Below, piece by piece: positions 10,578 to 20,934 of a stretch of DNA of 64,000 nt. The stretch lies in contig OV277870.1 in the NCBI GenBank assembly GCA_922989275.2, positions 38,684,356 through 38,748,355 of the forward strand, read 5' to 3'. The notes below the pieces were generated by a model. It was given only the letters and a program-made list of their open reading frames with translations, made no database searches and was not told the DNA's origin. Source of the DNA: Gari tellinella. Its lineage: Eukaryota > Mollusca > Bivalvia > Cardiida > Psammobiidae. Within the stretch, counting starts at the first letter, position 1. Every line of letters starts with the position of its first letter. The position numbers and the translations under genes were made by a program.

Positions 10578-11225
10578 CACTACATGATGATGCGTCTCTA
10601 AAGCCGTCCTTAACCGGGAGAGTTACGTCGGATTTTCGTGCTTTGTTTTGTCTCTCCCCCTTTGTCGTACCCTGAACCCATCCATATCTTACAGTTACTC
10701 GTGACTACGGACTAGTCGCTCGAGTACAATTTGACCGTTGCCATAGTGGGTTATTTTTAGCACGGGCTTGAATATTTAATTCTTTCCCGTGTTACTAATG
10801 ATCTTCTTGTCATAGAATTTTTGTTAGATGTTTTACATGTATTTACTTACTGTGTTGGCGGTCTTTTTGGTTGTAAGGTTGTGGAACAGGGTTTGTATTT
10901 TATGTACACTGTTCGTCTTTATAAGTGAATATAGGAGATAAGAGTGAGGTTGGGCGCCCCTAAACCCAGGTTTAACCCCCAGTGGTTGTTAATGATTAAT
11001 TTCTAATTAATTATTGATTGCTACTGACCGTACCAAGGCGGGCTCCTATATTCACTTTGCTTTATGTTTGTCTTGCGTGTTGTTTTCTATTTTGTGTGTA
11101 GATGAAGGAATGGTATTGTGTGTGTGTGTTATGGTATGACTGTGTGTGTTTTTTGCTTGAGAGGTGGGTGTATTGTTTGTGTTGCGTTTCCTACTCGAGT
11201 CTTTCGCATTTATTTAATGCAATAA
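10578..11225 (+). mobile_element. 3' tail of the retroelement
   Basis: Non-coding, ending with the TG-rich run and GTTTGTGTTGCGTTTCCT found also at 634-890. The two copies share about 250 bp. This identifies the tail as part of a mobile unit rather than host sequence. Confidence 0.7.
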
Positions 11226-11229
11226 ATGT

Positions 11230-11579
11230 ATGAAATAAAATTGTTTTTTTAACAACATAAACAATATATCTTAATGTGATTGGCACACATTGAGGAGGAG
11301 GACATGACACCGAGTAAACAGACATTTGTTCAGGCTCACACTTGCTACCAATGCATGTAGGTTTACGTTATGTAAGCATAAACGCGACTTTTGTTAAGAA
11401 AAACGATCTTTTCTACTGTTTAAGCTAAGCCCTGAGATATCACAAAAAGAGTTAAGTATCATCTTGTTTAACGGCCGATTTCTTTTGAATAGATGTTTTA
11501 AAACCTGTCTCATCCGATTTCGTTCATTCAGTCTGGAAGGTTTTAGTTCTCAGAGGTGTTTTGTCATTATCATATTGCT
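11230..11579. other. No feature recognised
   Basis: AT-rich sequence without a supported ORF, terminal repeat or exon. Confidence 0.4.
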
Positions 11580-11800
11580 TTAAGTCTTTCCTCTCTGAAA
11601 CTGTAAATGAGCAATTCCAGTTTCCATTTTGACTGGTTAGGGGCGCTTTTCACAATTTATTGAAAAATATCAAACAGTTCAGACCCTGATCAGAGGGCTT
11701 CTGCATGAGCCCTCTGATCAGGGTCTACACTGTTTGCATAGGACAAATGCACGATTCATTGTTTTTAAATAAGGAGTATACTAGTCGCTAGAGTTGACTG
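11580..11800. mobile_element. Family C MITE, right end decayed
   Basis: TTAA at 11580 is followed by GTCTTTCCTCTCTGAAACTG. The central hairpin (about 11673-11740) pairs CCTGATCAGAGGGCTTCTGC with GAGCCCTCTGATCAGGG. The right end (AGTCGCTAGAGTTGACTGGG) is diverged. Confidence 0.8.
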
Positions 11801-12504
11801 GGTAATGCAGTCAATTTTACCAAATGCAGAATAGCTTATTTTAGAGTTATTACAAGGATCCATATATTTTTTGAACATCTCCTTCTTATATCTCAAATAC
11901 AGTGTATGTTATATCCTTTAATAGCAATTATTTAGGGGGTAAACGAGGCTGGCCAATCATACTTTAAGAATTTTGTATTTATATGTTTCAGGCCAAGAAA
12001 TGGGTTATCCTGTTGATTTATTGACCAAACTCTTTTTTTTTTATAGTTCTAGTATGTCGTGTAAGATAAGTTCATAGATCGTAAGTAAGAACCGGTCTTG
12101 AATTTATACAATTAGGGATAATTGTAAAATACCGTTTAAAATACCGTTTGTCCCTCTTCACTTACTGACCTAAATTTCTCTATAATTCTAATACGTCGTG
12201 TTAGATATGCAAGCACCGGTCTTATATCAAAATAGATCTCATTTGTAAGTTCATTCAAATACTGGTTTCCCTATTGACGTACTGACTTACCTCTATACAT
12301 ATTCCAAGTGTGCCTTGTAAGATCTGTTCATAGATCTCATTCACATGGCTCAACAGTAGGGTTGATGCAGCGTGGTCCTGTCGGAAATGTGCACATAACT
12401 AAATTTTCAGGACAGCTTGTTGGACCTGGAACGTAATTCATAATTAATCCTTATCATAATTGTCGTCTACTTCAAATATATCGTCTAATTAGATAAAGAT
12501 ATTT
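11801..12504. other. No gene; weak internal repetition only
   Basis: The phrases TAATACGTCGTGTTAGAT / TAGTATGTCGTGTAAGAT / CAAGTGTGCCTTGTAAGAT recur about every 120 bp together with AAGCACCGGTCTT-like blocks. This suggests a very old tandem repeat. Nothing coding was recognised. Confidence 0.4.
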
Positions 12505-12750
12505 CCTCAGTCCATTGATGGACTACCCCATTGTTCTCGATTGGTGTGAAAGTAACGGTTAAACAGTAGCAAAGTGTGCCCAGCCAATGTCACAAATCTC
12601 CAAGTTGTCTAGAGAGGCCCTTACATAATCACACTCAATGGAGCTTTTCAATGGGTTTTACTAACCAAACTATCAAATATATGGTGCGGGCCTCACATGA
12701 AACGCCTCAATGATTTATTGTAGTACAGGTAAGCATAAGAATCATGAGAA
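12505..12750 (-). repeat. Dispersed repeat, inverted copy of 3415-3690
   Basis: CCCCATTGTTCTCGATTGG, CAGCCAATGTCACAAATCTC, AGAGAGGCCCTTACAT and TTCAATGGGTTTTACTAACC are the complements of blocks at 3415-3690, in reverse order. Confidence 0.65.
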
Positions 12751-12846
12751 TTGCAAGGAAAATGCCAGGCTAGGGATTATCACCGAAGAGAGGTCAGGGA
12801 ATGTCTTTGAATACTTTTTAAAACTGTAGAAAAGTTGAATATGAGT

Positions 12847-12925
12847 GACAATGAGTTTGGATCAAGATCAGACGCCGCGTTATGCGGCGTCTGATCTGGA
12901 TCCAAACTGTTTGCAAATGTTAGCC
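12847..12925. repeat. Solitary cassette-1 hairpin
   Basis: GTTTGGATCAAGATCAGACG, stem GCCGCG, loop TTAT, and the complement ending GATCCAAACTGTTTGC. The terminal repeats of a host MITE are not recognisable around it. Confidence 0.75.
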
Positions 12926-12946
12926 AGGACGCGCTTAGTACGATAA

Positions 12947-13165
12947 TAGTTTATTCCTCTGACACCTTTAATTGACAATTCCAATTTCCGATGAGTAGAT
13001 CTATATTTCATTTATTGTAAGAATATATTACAAAAAGGCAAACAGCGTAGACCCTGATTAGAGGCTAATCGTGGTCTACACTGTTTGCATAGGACAAATG
13101 TACTCTTCTGGGTACATGTAGTGGACTTATGAAGAGTATACTCGTCGCCAGTGTTGAATGTGTTA
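12947..13165. mobile_element. Family C MITE with shortened hairpin
   Basis: The left body TATTCCTCTGACACC and the right body ACTCGTCGCCAGTGTTGAAT precede TTAA at 13162. The hairpin (about 13040-13090) has lost part of its stem: ACCCTGATTAGAGG is followed directly by CTAATCGTGGTCTACACTG. Confidence 0.75.
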
Positions 13166-13294
13166 ATCGTTACATTATAAAGTACATGTTTGTTAGTGTT
13201 TCCAAATAAACGGGTTTGTACTCAAACTCTTATTTCTAGACGCTTGCCTTACCCGTTTAAATAAAACTGAAGGTAATGTAAGAACATTAAGAAA

Positions 13295-13640
13295 ATGGCA
13301 GAACATTGTCAATTTTTTCAATCTGAGTGGCAACTAGATTTAACCCGGCAAAAGTTATTTAAAGGCAGTATGACTGACGTAATTACAAAACAAGTGACAA
13401 ACAGTTTTGGTCCTGATCAGACGCCGCGTCACGCGGCATCTGATCAGGATCAAAACTGTTTGCAAAAGTGTAGATCTATTATAATATCATTGAGAGTGAA
13501 AAGTTTTAGTCGTGCTACTTTAAATCTAACTATAAAATGATCTTGCAGACATAAATATTGAAATAAACGACAAAATAGCGGTGAATGGGTAAAAAACCCA
13601 ACATTAATTTGGGGAGGAAAGATTAAACGCAGGTGGCAGC
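13295..13640. mobile_element. Family J-type MITE
   Basis: The hairpin at 13399-13462 pairs CAGTTTTGGTCCTGATCAGA with its complement. It is followed by the family J right body (GATCTTGCAGACATAAAT, CGACAAAATAGCGG). The outer limits are approximate. The ORF at 13295-13540 spans the hairpin and is not taken as a gene. Confidence 0.65.
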
Positions 13641-13746
13641 TGTCATATCAAGATGAAAAAAGTATTTTCTGCAAGTGGTTTCTTAGCTTTTAGCAGTCGC
13701 CTATCATCAACATTGAAACTAGACTTTGAGTCGAACTTGCATGCAT

Positions 13747-14327
13747 TTATTGTTGTGTTTTATTAACCTGTCAAAATTTGAATAATTATACGCTACCTGA
13801 ACACGCTATATATAGCTTCGGTCGATTTCGATTGTTTCCGTTAAGTTTTACGGGTAGGCCAGGTTTGAAACATAAAGTCCATATTTAGAGTTAGACTTTT
13901 ATAGCTGTATGTCTTCGTGGTCGAGGCAGTACAGTGGTGTTTTACTAAGTCATGTATAGGTCATGAGTTCGATACCCAGCGGAGGCACTTCTATTATTAT
14001 TATTTTTATTATTATCATCATTTATTATTTGGTGTATACGGGTCTGGGACGAGGAGAAGCAGAATGCATTGAAAATCCCTTTGGATCTGATTGATGTATC
14101 ATGTATCCAACCCACAACCTTTTATCCCTACACAAGTACCCTTACTCGCTACCAATTACGCTAACTCGATTATTGATTTAAATTCGACACAGAATGCACA
14201 ATATCCTTAAATTCCAATCCGTAAATCAAAACGGAAAGAAACGACTTTGTGCCGAAGCTAAGTATATCATTTCAGTGACGTATGAATATTCAAATTTTGA
14301 CAGGTCAATAAAACCAAACAATACATA
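13747..14327. mobile_element. TIR element carrying a tRNA-like unit
   Basis: The left arm TTTTATTAACCTGTCAAAAT TTGAATAATTATACG and, at 14251-14327, the complement of TTTTATTGACCTGTCAAAAT TTGAATATTCATACG form roughly 80-100 bp imperfect terminal repeats. Each copy also contains TAGCTTCGG. Between them lie a tRNA-like sequence (13911-13987), a short ATT run and about 250 bp without ORFs. Confidence 0.7.
13911..13987 (+). tRNA. tRNA-like sequence (pseudo-tRNA or SINE head)
   Basis: The 5' GTCTTCG pairs with the 3' CGGAGGC over 7 bp, two of them G-U, followed by one discriminator base. GAGTTCGATACCC matches the pol III B box (GGTTCGANNCC) well. TGGTCGAGGC resembles the A box of a Leu/Ser-type tRNA. 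The D and anticodon arms are irregular, so a working tRNA is unlikely. Position inside a TIR element suggests a SINE-like or captured unit. Confidence 0.45.
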
Positions 14328-14333
14328 CACATC

Positions 14334-14452
14334 TATAGAAAGTGTCTGAGCTGAGTCTGATGAGATCGTTCTCAAGCATTTGATGCTCCAATCTGACCAA
14401 TCAAGTACTGTAGAACGATCTCAGGTATAGTCTTGGATACGAGATCTTTAGA
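14334..14452. repeat. Family I foldback element, diverged
   Basis: GTCTGAGCTGAGTCTGATGA and GATCGTTCTCAAGCATTTGA pair imperfectly with CAAGTACTGTAGAACGATCT on the right. It lies about 130 bp beyond the donor of the 14587-14700 exon. Confidence 0.55.
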
Positions 14453-14586
14453 AACTATTTGCAATGTGCGAGATTCCCTTTCTCTCTTGACATTAACAAG
14501 GAGAGGAGTCAAACGGTAGCTTGTCAGCAAAGTTTGGACGTAAATGGCAAATAATTCCGAGACAGAACAAGCACTGTGTGACTTAC

Positions 14587-14700
14587 CCTGTGTACATGTG
14601 TATTCGTCCATTTGATTACTACAGTCTGGAAACAAGTCACATTTTAGATTTGCTAGAATGCATTCTCCGTTGCCACAATCAAACTCTCCGGGGGAGCATT
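14587..14700 (-). CDS. LDLa exon (last visible exon)
   Basis: A complete LDLa repeat with cysteine spacing C-x6-C-x4-C-x6-C-x5-C-x8-C. Recognisable pieces are EFDCGNGECI and NQMDEYTC. The calcium loop reads NQMDE instead of DGSDE, so calcium binding may be weaker. Acceptor TTTCAG at the 14701 side, donor GTAAGT at 14586-14581, phase 1-1. It joins in frame to the exon at 21326-21436. The splice sites are strong and the reading is clear. Confidence 0.87.
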
Positions 14701-14853
14701 CTGAAATATAGAAATCACTGAAGTACTGATGGGGTGTTTGGCATTGTGGCCTGGATCACAGCTCATACAGTTTGCAACTATGCATTATACTAGGGGTAAG
14801 ACTGTGAAGTGTCTAAACACCAATCAAATGAGATCTCTTGAGTTGTGTTAGTT

Positions 14854-15106
14854 TTGACCCTTTGCCCTTATTGAAGCGACTTTTAGCACATGCATTTTAT
14901 TCATCCGCTGAAGAAAATAGTTCCAATATATACCTTAATGAATATCTGTCATATTTAATACTTTCCTTATTCTAGCAGGTAATAGCTTAAAGCAGGCTGA
15001 AAGTATAGCAGAATGCGCCATATGGCTCATTCTGCATTACTTTCAACCTGCTTTAAGTAGTCACCTATCTTAAGTACTAGAAATAGGCTATCAGGTAAAG
15101 GGTTAA
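14854..15106. mobile_element. Family D MITE with cassette-2 hairpin
   Basis: The right end AGGTAAAGGG precedes TTAA at 15103. The left end is CCCTTTGCCC next to TTGA. The hairpin (about 14990-15055) pairs CTTAAAGCAGGCTGAAAGTA with TACTTTCAACCTGCTTTAAG. Confidence 0.85.
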
Positions 15107-15179
15107 ACCAGAGAAGAAAGATAATAAATGAGTTTCCTAATTAATATTGTTTTGTTAACCATTAACTCATTCACTCTTC

Positions 15180-15368
15180 AGGACTCCAGATAAGAGGGAG
15201 TAAAGCGAACAAATCCAACATTTTCTCATGTATTTCAGCACCAAATCCTATGGTGTCACTACTCATTTGAATTGTCTCTTCGAGACGATTATAATGAGTA
15301 GTGACAGCATAGGGTTTTATGAAGAAATAAAGATTTTATCTATGAAATACTCCCCTTATCTGGAGCTC
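15180..15368. mobile_element. Family G MITE
   Basis: AGGACTCCAGATAAGAGGG and CCCCTTATCTGGAGCTCT are inverted ends. The centre is the hairpin CATTTGAATTGTCTC / GAGACGATTATAATG between ACTACTC and GAGTAGTGAC. A cleaner copy is at 27728-27918. Confidence 0.85.
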
Positions 15369-15743
15369 TGCTCTTAGACCTAACGACAGACCTTGGTACA
15401 ATACTGACATACCTTACGACAAAGAGACAGACAAAAACAAATTGCTTTTGGAAGTAAAAGCCAAAACCACTGGACAAAATAAAAACAGTTTAGAAACAAA
15501 TAATATGAAAAAACGTGCAAAAGAATTATTTTTTAATATTTTTTTTAGATATTAATGTTAATAATCCTAGACAGTAATGGAAAATTGTGAAAATATTCGT
15601 TAAAGAAAATTCGAGTTGCAATACTATGATTCCTCCTCTTTTGATAACAATAGACAAGACCTTTCATTCACAGATTTTGAGAAAGCTGATACTTTAAATA
15701 ACTATTTTGCGTCAATATCTGCAATTGATGACTCTAACTCTGC

Positions 15744-15944
15744 AGGGCTGCCATTTCTCCAGATTTTTCCGAAATATTTGGATTTTTATCCAAGCAAATG
15801 ATAGTTTACAGAAGGGTGAAAGTAAAGCAGAATGCACCCTAAGGCGCATTCTGCTTTACTTTCACCCTGCTTTAAGTAATTGCTGTTCAAAAATAGAATT
15901 TTAGGAAATCTTAGGATTTTAGATGTTAAATTTATGGCAGCCCT
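15744..15944. mobile_element. Family L MITE with exact 8-bp target duplication
   Basis: Ends AGGGCTGCCATTTCTCC and TTTATGGCAGCCCT, flanked on both sides by the 8-mer AACTCTGC (15736-15743 and 15945-15952). The 8-bp duplication and AGGG/CCCT ends are hAT-like. The cassette-2 hairpin is about 15808-15875 (AAGCAGAATGCACC and its complement). It sits in the coding frame of the LINE; without it, DDSNSALPDFNYK reads through. Confidence 0.93.
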
Positions 15945-16084
15945 AACTCTGCTTTACCCGACTTTAACTACAAGACAAATGCTAGACTGGACAGCATCGA
16001 CATTATAGAACAAGACATTCAGGACGTACTTAATACATTTAAATATACATAAAGCTACTAGACCCGTTGTTATAAGTCACAGAA

Positions 16085-17760
16085 TGGTAAAATAAACTGT
16101 AAATAGTGTTTCTAAACCTTTGGCAATTTTATTTAATAGATCTATTAGAGAGTGTTATTTTCCTAAGTGCTGGAAACATGCTAATGCAATGGCCTTTTAT
16201 AAGAAATGTGAGAAGGATTGTCCATCTAATTACAGACCCATTTGCAATGGAAAAGTTATGGAACGTGTTGTGTTCAAGTATATATATACACTCATTTAAA
16301 TTTAACACATTGAACCCTAGCGACGAGAATACTCGTCATGAACAAATCATATACCTATCAAGATTACACTTTTTCTATGCGAACAGTATAGACCCTGATC
16401 AGAGGGCTCTTTAAGGAGCCCTCTGATCAGGGTCTACACTGTTTGTCTTTTTGAAATATATCGTTAAAATCAACCCTTAAAAGTAAAAAAGGGACTATAC
16501 TTATTTTGAAATTGGAATTGTCCATGAAAGTTTCAGGGGTGAATGAGTTAAACAATTTTATTTATAAATATCAATCTGGCTTTCTACCAGGTCATTCAAC
16601 TGTATATCAACTGGTTGATATATATAATCAAATATGTAAGGCTTACGACGATAAAGAATCAACATGTATGGTATTTTGTGATGTAAGTAAAGCCTTTGAT
16701 ATAGTATGGCATAAGGGACTTCTTTTTAAACTCAAGCAATATGTAATATGTGACCATCTCCAAAACTGGTTATTGGATTATCTTTCAAACAGACAACAAC
16801 GAGTCTTTATCGGGTCATCTTTCTCTGAATATAAACACTTAATGCCGGAGTTCCGCAAGGATATGTTCTTGGCCCTCTTCTGTTTCTAAATTTTGTAAAC
16901 GATATCGCAGACAATTTATTCAGTACTAAACGTTTATTTGCTGACGATAGTTCCTTAGCACATTCATCTGATAATATTGCTGTCCTTGAAGCAACTATAA
17001 ACTCAGGTCTACAGAAAGTATCTGAATGGTCTAAACAATGGTTAGTCCAGTTAAACCAAAAAAAACCCAGAGGTCATGTTCTTTTTATTTTAACAATCTG
17101 GCAGACCAAACATTATTTTTCAGGATTCATCATTATATTTTACTGAAAATCATAAACATTTAGGTTTAACCCTTAGCTCAAACGGTACTTGGCATGAACA
17201 CATTAAACAAATCACTTTAAAAGCGAGCAAAATAATTGGATCAATGAGGGCATTAAAGTATAAGACCAGTAGAAACACACTTCATCAGATTTATTTGTCA
17301 TTTTTAAGACCATTCTTAGAATATGATTATATAGTTTGGGATGGGTGCACAGTGTAAAAGAAAGCTTAGAAAAAACTACAATACGAAACAGCTAGGGTTG
17401 TTACAGGCTTAACATGGTCAGTTTCATTAAACAAACTAATTAAAGAAATTGTGTGGGTCTCATTAGAAAATAGAAGACATATGCAAAATTAGTATTGATA
17501 TTTAAAGGAGTAAACAATATGTTACCAAGTTAGGTAAATGACATTTTTCCGCCTTCTGTTGGTGAAACTACTCAATATAGACTAAGAAACTCGCACGATT
17601 TATCAACTATACCCAGAAGAACAGAAATATCCTCCAACTCAACACTTCCTTCATCTATAGACTTGTGGAATAAAACCCCGTTAAACATACGTGAATCCGT
17701 ATCTTTATCAATTTTTCAAGTCTCGACTTAACACATTAAGCCATACTGACTCACATTGAC
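16085..17760 (+). pseudogene. Reverse transcriptase of LINE copy 1, broken
   Basis: The first part (before 16302) shows NYRPICNGKVMERVVFKY, the fingers region. After the MITE come YKYQSGFLPGHSTVYQL, MVFCDVSKAFDIVWHKG (motif A, catalytic D), the region of the usual GVPQGSVLGP (damaged by a frameshift near 16850), LFADDSSLAHS (motif C, FADD), a KHLGLTLSSNGTWHEHI block and QIYLSFLRPFLEY. Stops include one at a VWDGC-like site near 17355. A TA-dinucleotide expansion just before the MITE shifts the frame by two. The catalytic aspartates are still encoded but the frame is not continuous. Confidence 0.88.
16306..16547. mobile_element. Family C MITE inserted at TTAA inside RT
   Basis: TTAA flanks at 16302-16305 and 16548-16551. 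Left end CACATTGAACCCTAGCGACG, right end TTTCAGGGGTGAATGAG. Hairpin about 16381-16443 (AGACCCTGATCAGAGGGCTC and its complement). Compared with the copy at 62146-64000, removing the element plus one TTAA gives the same residue count between FKY and IYKYQSG. Confidence 0.93.
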
Positions 17761-19339
17761 TCATTGCGCAGTGGCCTCATACTTACTCATTTTGACACAC
17801 TTTAATCCACTAGCTTGTATTGAGATAAGCATTGATAATAGGTTATCGCTTATGGGTTAATGGGTTAAAGAACTTTATAAAGCCCCTAAAGTACCATCTT
17901 TTTGTAGAGGGTGACAGACGTTTATCAGTATTCCACTGTAGAATACGTAACAAATGTAGGGATCTTAATTTCGATCTATACAATAATAATTTGTGTGAAT
18001 GCCCTACTCACAGTATGCGGACTCCTACTGTGCCCTCTCCGGAAGTCGGTAGCTATTAGGGATACAGTTTCACCAAATAGGCATACAGACGTGTTATTTG
18101 TGTTGCACAGTTGCTGAAAGATTCGTTGTTCTGAACGATTTCCAGTTTAATAATTGTCAAAACTGTTTAACCAAAACACACATTGATGTTTCTAAAGGGA
18201 TCAACGTTGCTTATCGACTTAAACAGTAGAAACTTGTGAAACTATTTCTTGGAATGGCTCGTATTGAAACATGCACTGTCAGCCTAATAGCCGATATATT
18301 TTCAGCAGTGTATGCTACCAGTAAACTCCTGGTTTTCTCACCCAAACCCATCGTCCCCATACCTCTGTATTTCAATTTGAAAATATTATCAGTGTTCTCA
18401 AGAACTCTGATTTTGTTATACGTTCTATTTTTTGTGTCTGTAATATCAATACTATACATTTTCCTTTGAAAGAAGGTGTTCGCTCTTATTAAAGGACCTG
18501 TCACACCAAAACGTTCTGGTCAACGTTCTCTGAACGTTTCAATCGTTCACTTTTTGAGCGTTCTAGAATGAGGATGACACATCTGGCCTGGCGCGTGATT
18601 AACGTGTGCCATACGCATGCCTAGCGTGTGTCTAACGAACGAAAAGCGTGTAACAGCGACCAAATAAGATACCCCTGCAAACCATTAGTGTGTGCTAACG
18701 TGACACTGGCGCGCGACGAACGATTTGTCAACGTCAAACGAGCGTGTTTAGCGAGTGACTAACGTGTGATTAACGAAATAATAGCGTTAGGACGCTAGTT
18801 TGACTTTAGTCAAATTCAAATTCAAATTGCTTTATTTCATATCTCAGTTTACATATATGTACATACATGAGACAGTTATACTATAGGTGGTGGTCTGGCA
18901 TTGACGCGCAAACACAGAGTCGAACTTATGCTGAGCGGACAGTCTCTTCAAAATAGAATGTGCGATTCTCTGGGGCAGGTTACGTACAGGGCCGATCAGG
19001 AGCAAGACAACGACTCAATTTGGAGTTCTCTACAAATCTCTAGATAATTATCCACCCTGTTGCAACCCGTCCTCAAAGACCAATCAGATGAATTCCCTTC
19101 TTTGTCCGCTCAACATATGTTCGACTGTAGGATTGTACACATGTACAAAAGGTTCTCAGCTGCGAGGTAAATTTAAATGAAATGGACAAAACGAAAATCT
19201 GCTTATTGAATGAATTGAGAAAGGTTTTGTGGGTGTTTGGAAAAAGCATGCAAAATTTCACTGCAGTGGATCGGATATATAGCTATGCCAGAAGTAATGT
19301 ATTGATATGCAAATTAGTTTCGTAATGTTATCCACCTTC

Positions 19340-19591
19340 AGGGCTGCCATTTCTCCGGATGTTTGCTAAATCTTCGGATTTTTTTCCCAGTACATGGTAG
19401 CTTAAAACAGGCTGAAAGTAAAGCAGAATGCGCCTTAAGGCACATTCTACTTTACTTACAGCCTCCCTAGGTAGTCGCATGTCAACAAAACAAGGAACAG
19501 ACTATGGGATAAAGGTACGATTCGTAAAATCGCACTTGAAAAATGCAAATTTGGCAATCTTAGGATTTTTCAGTCAACTTATGGCAGCCCT
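19340..19591. mobile_element. Family L MITE nested in the 2.2-kb TIR element
   Basis: AGGGCTGCCATTTCTCC and CTTATGGCAGCCCT ends. Cassette-2 hairpin at about 19394-19465, with a shortened right arm (CTTACAGCCTCCC). The flanking 8-mers do not match, so the insertion is old. Confidence 0.85.
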
Positions 19592-20296
19592 GCAGCTTTA
19601 ACCAATCAAATAAGAAGCTGGCATATGAAGTGGGTCCCGGTCGGGGTCCAGAATGTCTTATCGCTCAGATATTGTTTATTAGAATATTAGGAAAATTGAC
19701 CTTTTTCTAGGAGGAAATTTAAGCAGACAGCCTTTAAGAGCTGACAGTCACTCAGTGATGAAAGAGTCGCTCCTTGTCGAAACGAAACACAAGGAGTCTT
19801 TGCTTGGAAAATTCATGCATGTATCTATTAAGTTGTTCTGTTAAACCTCTACATTACGGCCTCCCATTGAAACTAAGATTTCGGCGTTCTATGCAGGCAG
19901 TTGCTCGTAACTGAGAGGTTTCACTGTACATATATACAGAGTGTTTTTTAACTACAACGAATAAGGCATTTCTATTGCATTCTTTTGCATTCTTTTGGAA
20001 TATTTTGCAAACAGTTTGGGTTCATATCAGGCCCTACACGCTGCATTCGCTAGGAGACCGTTCAGTGGTCGTTGACATGTCGCCAATGAGTGGTTTACTG
20101 CAAAGCAAACGATTAGTAACAACCAAGAAACGCTAGAGTAACGACTGACTAACGATAGCTGAACGCGTGCAACGCTCAATGAACGTTAGTAAAACGTTCC
20201 GTTTTTAACGATCCCCAGCGTTAAACATTAAACGTTTGAAGAACGCTGGTCTCAGAGAAAACTTTTGTGCATGTTCAAAACTTTATTTTCGGACCA

Positions 20297-20538
20297 GGGG
20301 CCCGTTTTACTAAACAACTTACGCAAAATTTTTGCGAAAGTCAAAATCGTTTAACTCTTATTTTTCGATCATAAACGTTTGCAAACAGCAAATAGCCAGA
20401 TCAGAGGACGCGCTAAAAGCGCGTCCTCTGATCTTGCTATTTGCTGTTTGTAGCAAGTGATAATAAAAATATAAACTAAAATTTAAAATTTTGACTTACG
20501 CAAAAATTTTGCGTAAGTAGTTTAGTAAAACGGACCCC
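20297..20538. mobile_element. Family E MITE nested in the 2.2-kb TIR element
   Basis: GGGGCCCGTTTTACTAAAC and GTTTAGTAAAACGGACCCC ends. Hairpin near 20383-20450 pairs AGCCAGATCAGAGGACGCGC with its complement around TAAAA. Confidence 0.9.
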
Positions 20539-20934
20539 TCTCCGACGATTCCCGGCAATCATCGACGTTTACTAGCGTTCACACAACACTCTTCTGACGC
20601 TATCCCAGCGACCATGGGCGACTACCAACGTTTCCTCAATCATTAGAGAACGTTGGCCAGAACGTTATGGTGAGACGGGCTTATTTCATTCTTTAATTAT
20701 TGCAGAGTAATACATGTGTTCTGTCGGTAAGTATCGGTTTACAGTCTTATAACCGTTTGTTAATGTGTGATTACATTTTAAAGAATGTGTAATGATGAGA
20801 TTTAAATATTAAAGATTACTACTTCCACTACAACACTTACTACTACTACATAGTGTTTATTCCCTCAGTGCATTTACTCTTATTGTGATCATTTGTCGCC
20901 TGCTTCAAATGCATCGTCTGCTAAAAATCTGAAA

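Larger units (their letters stand above)
15369..18235 (+). mobile_element. Non-LTR retrotransposon, CR1/jockey-like, copy 1
   Basis: A 5'-truncated LINE that starts in the endonuclease-RT linker (LRPNDRPWYN) and continues through the whole RT region to the C-terminal tail (RRLSVFHCRIRNKCRDLN, near 17910-17980). It is interrupted by two MITEs: family L at 15744-15944 and family C at 16306-16547. Several frameshifts and stops make it inactive. The RT sequence is closely related to the copy at 62146-64000. A translation runs across both MITEs once they are ignored. Confidence 0.88.
18493..20681. mobile_element. 2.2-kb TIR element (TTAA-like target), non-autonomous
   Basis: The left end AGGACCTGTCACACC AAAACGTTCTGG and the right end, as complement GCCCGTCTCACC ATAACGTTCTGG, form roughly 38-bp terminal repeats. 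The inside is rich in AACG and GAACGTT words and has no transposase ORF. The left flank is TTAA; the right flank is a TTAT-like decayed copy. Families L (19340-19591) and E (20297-20538) are nested inside. Confidence 0.7.
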
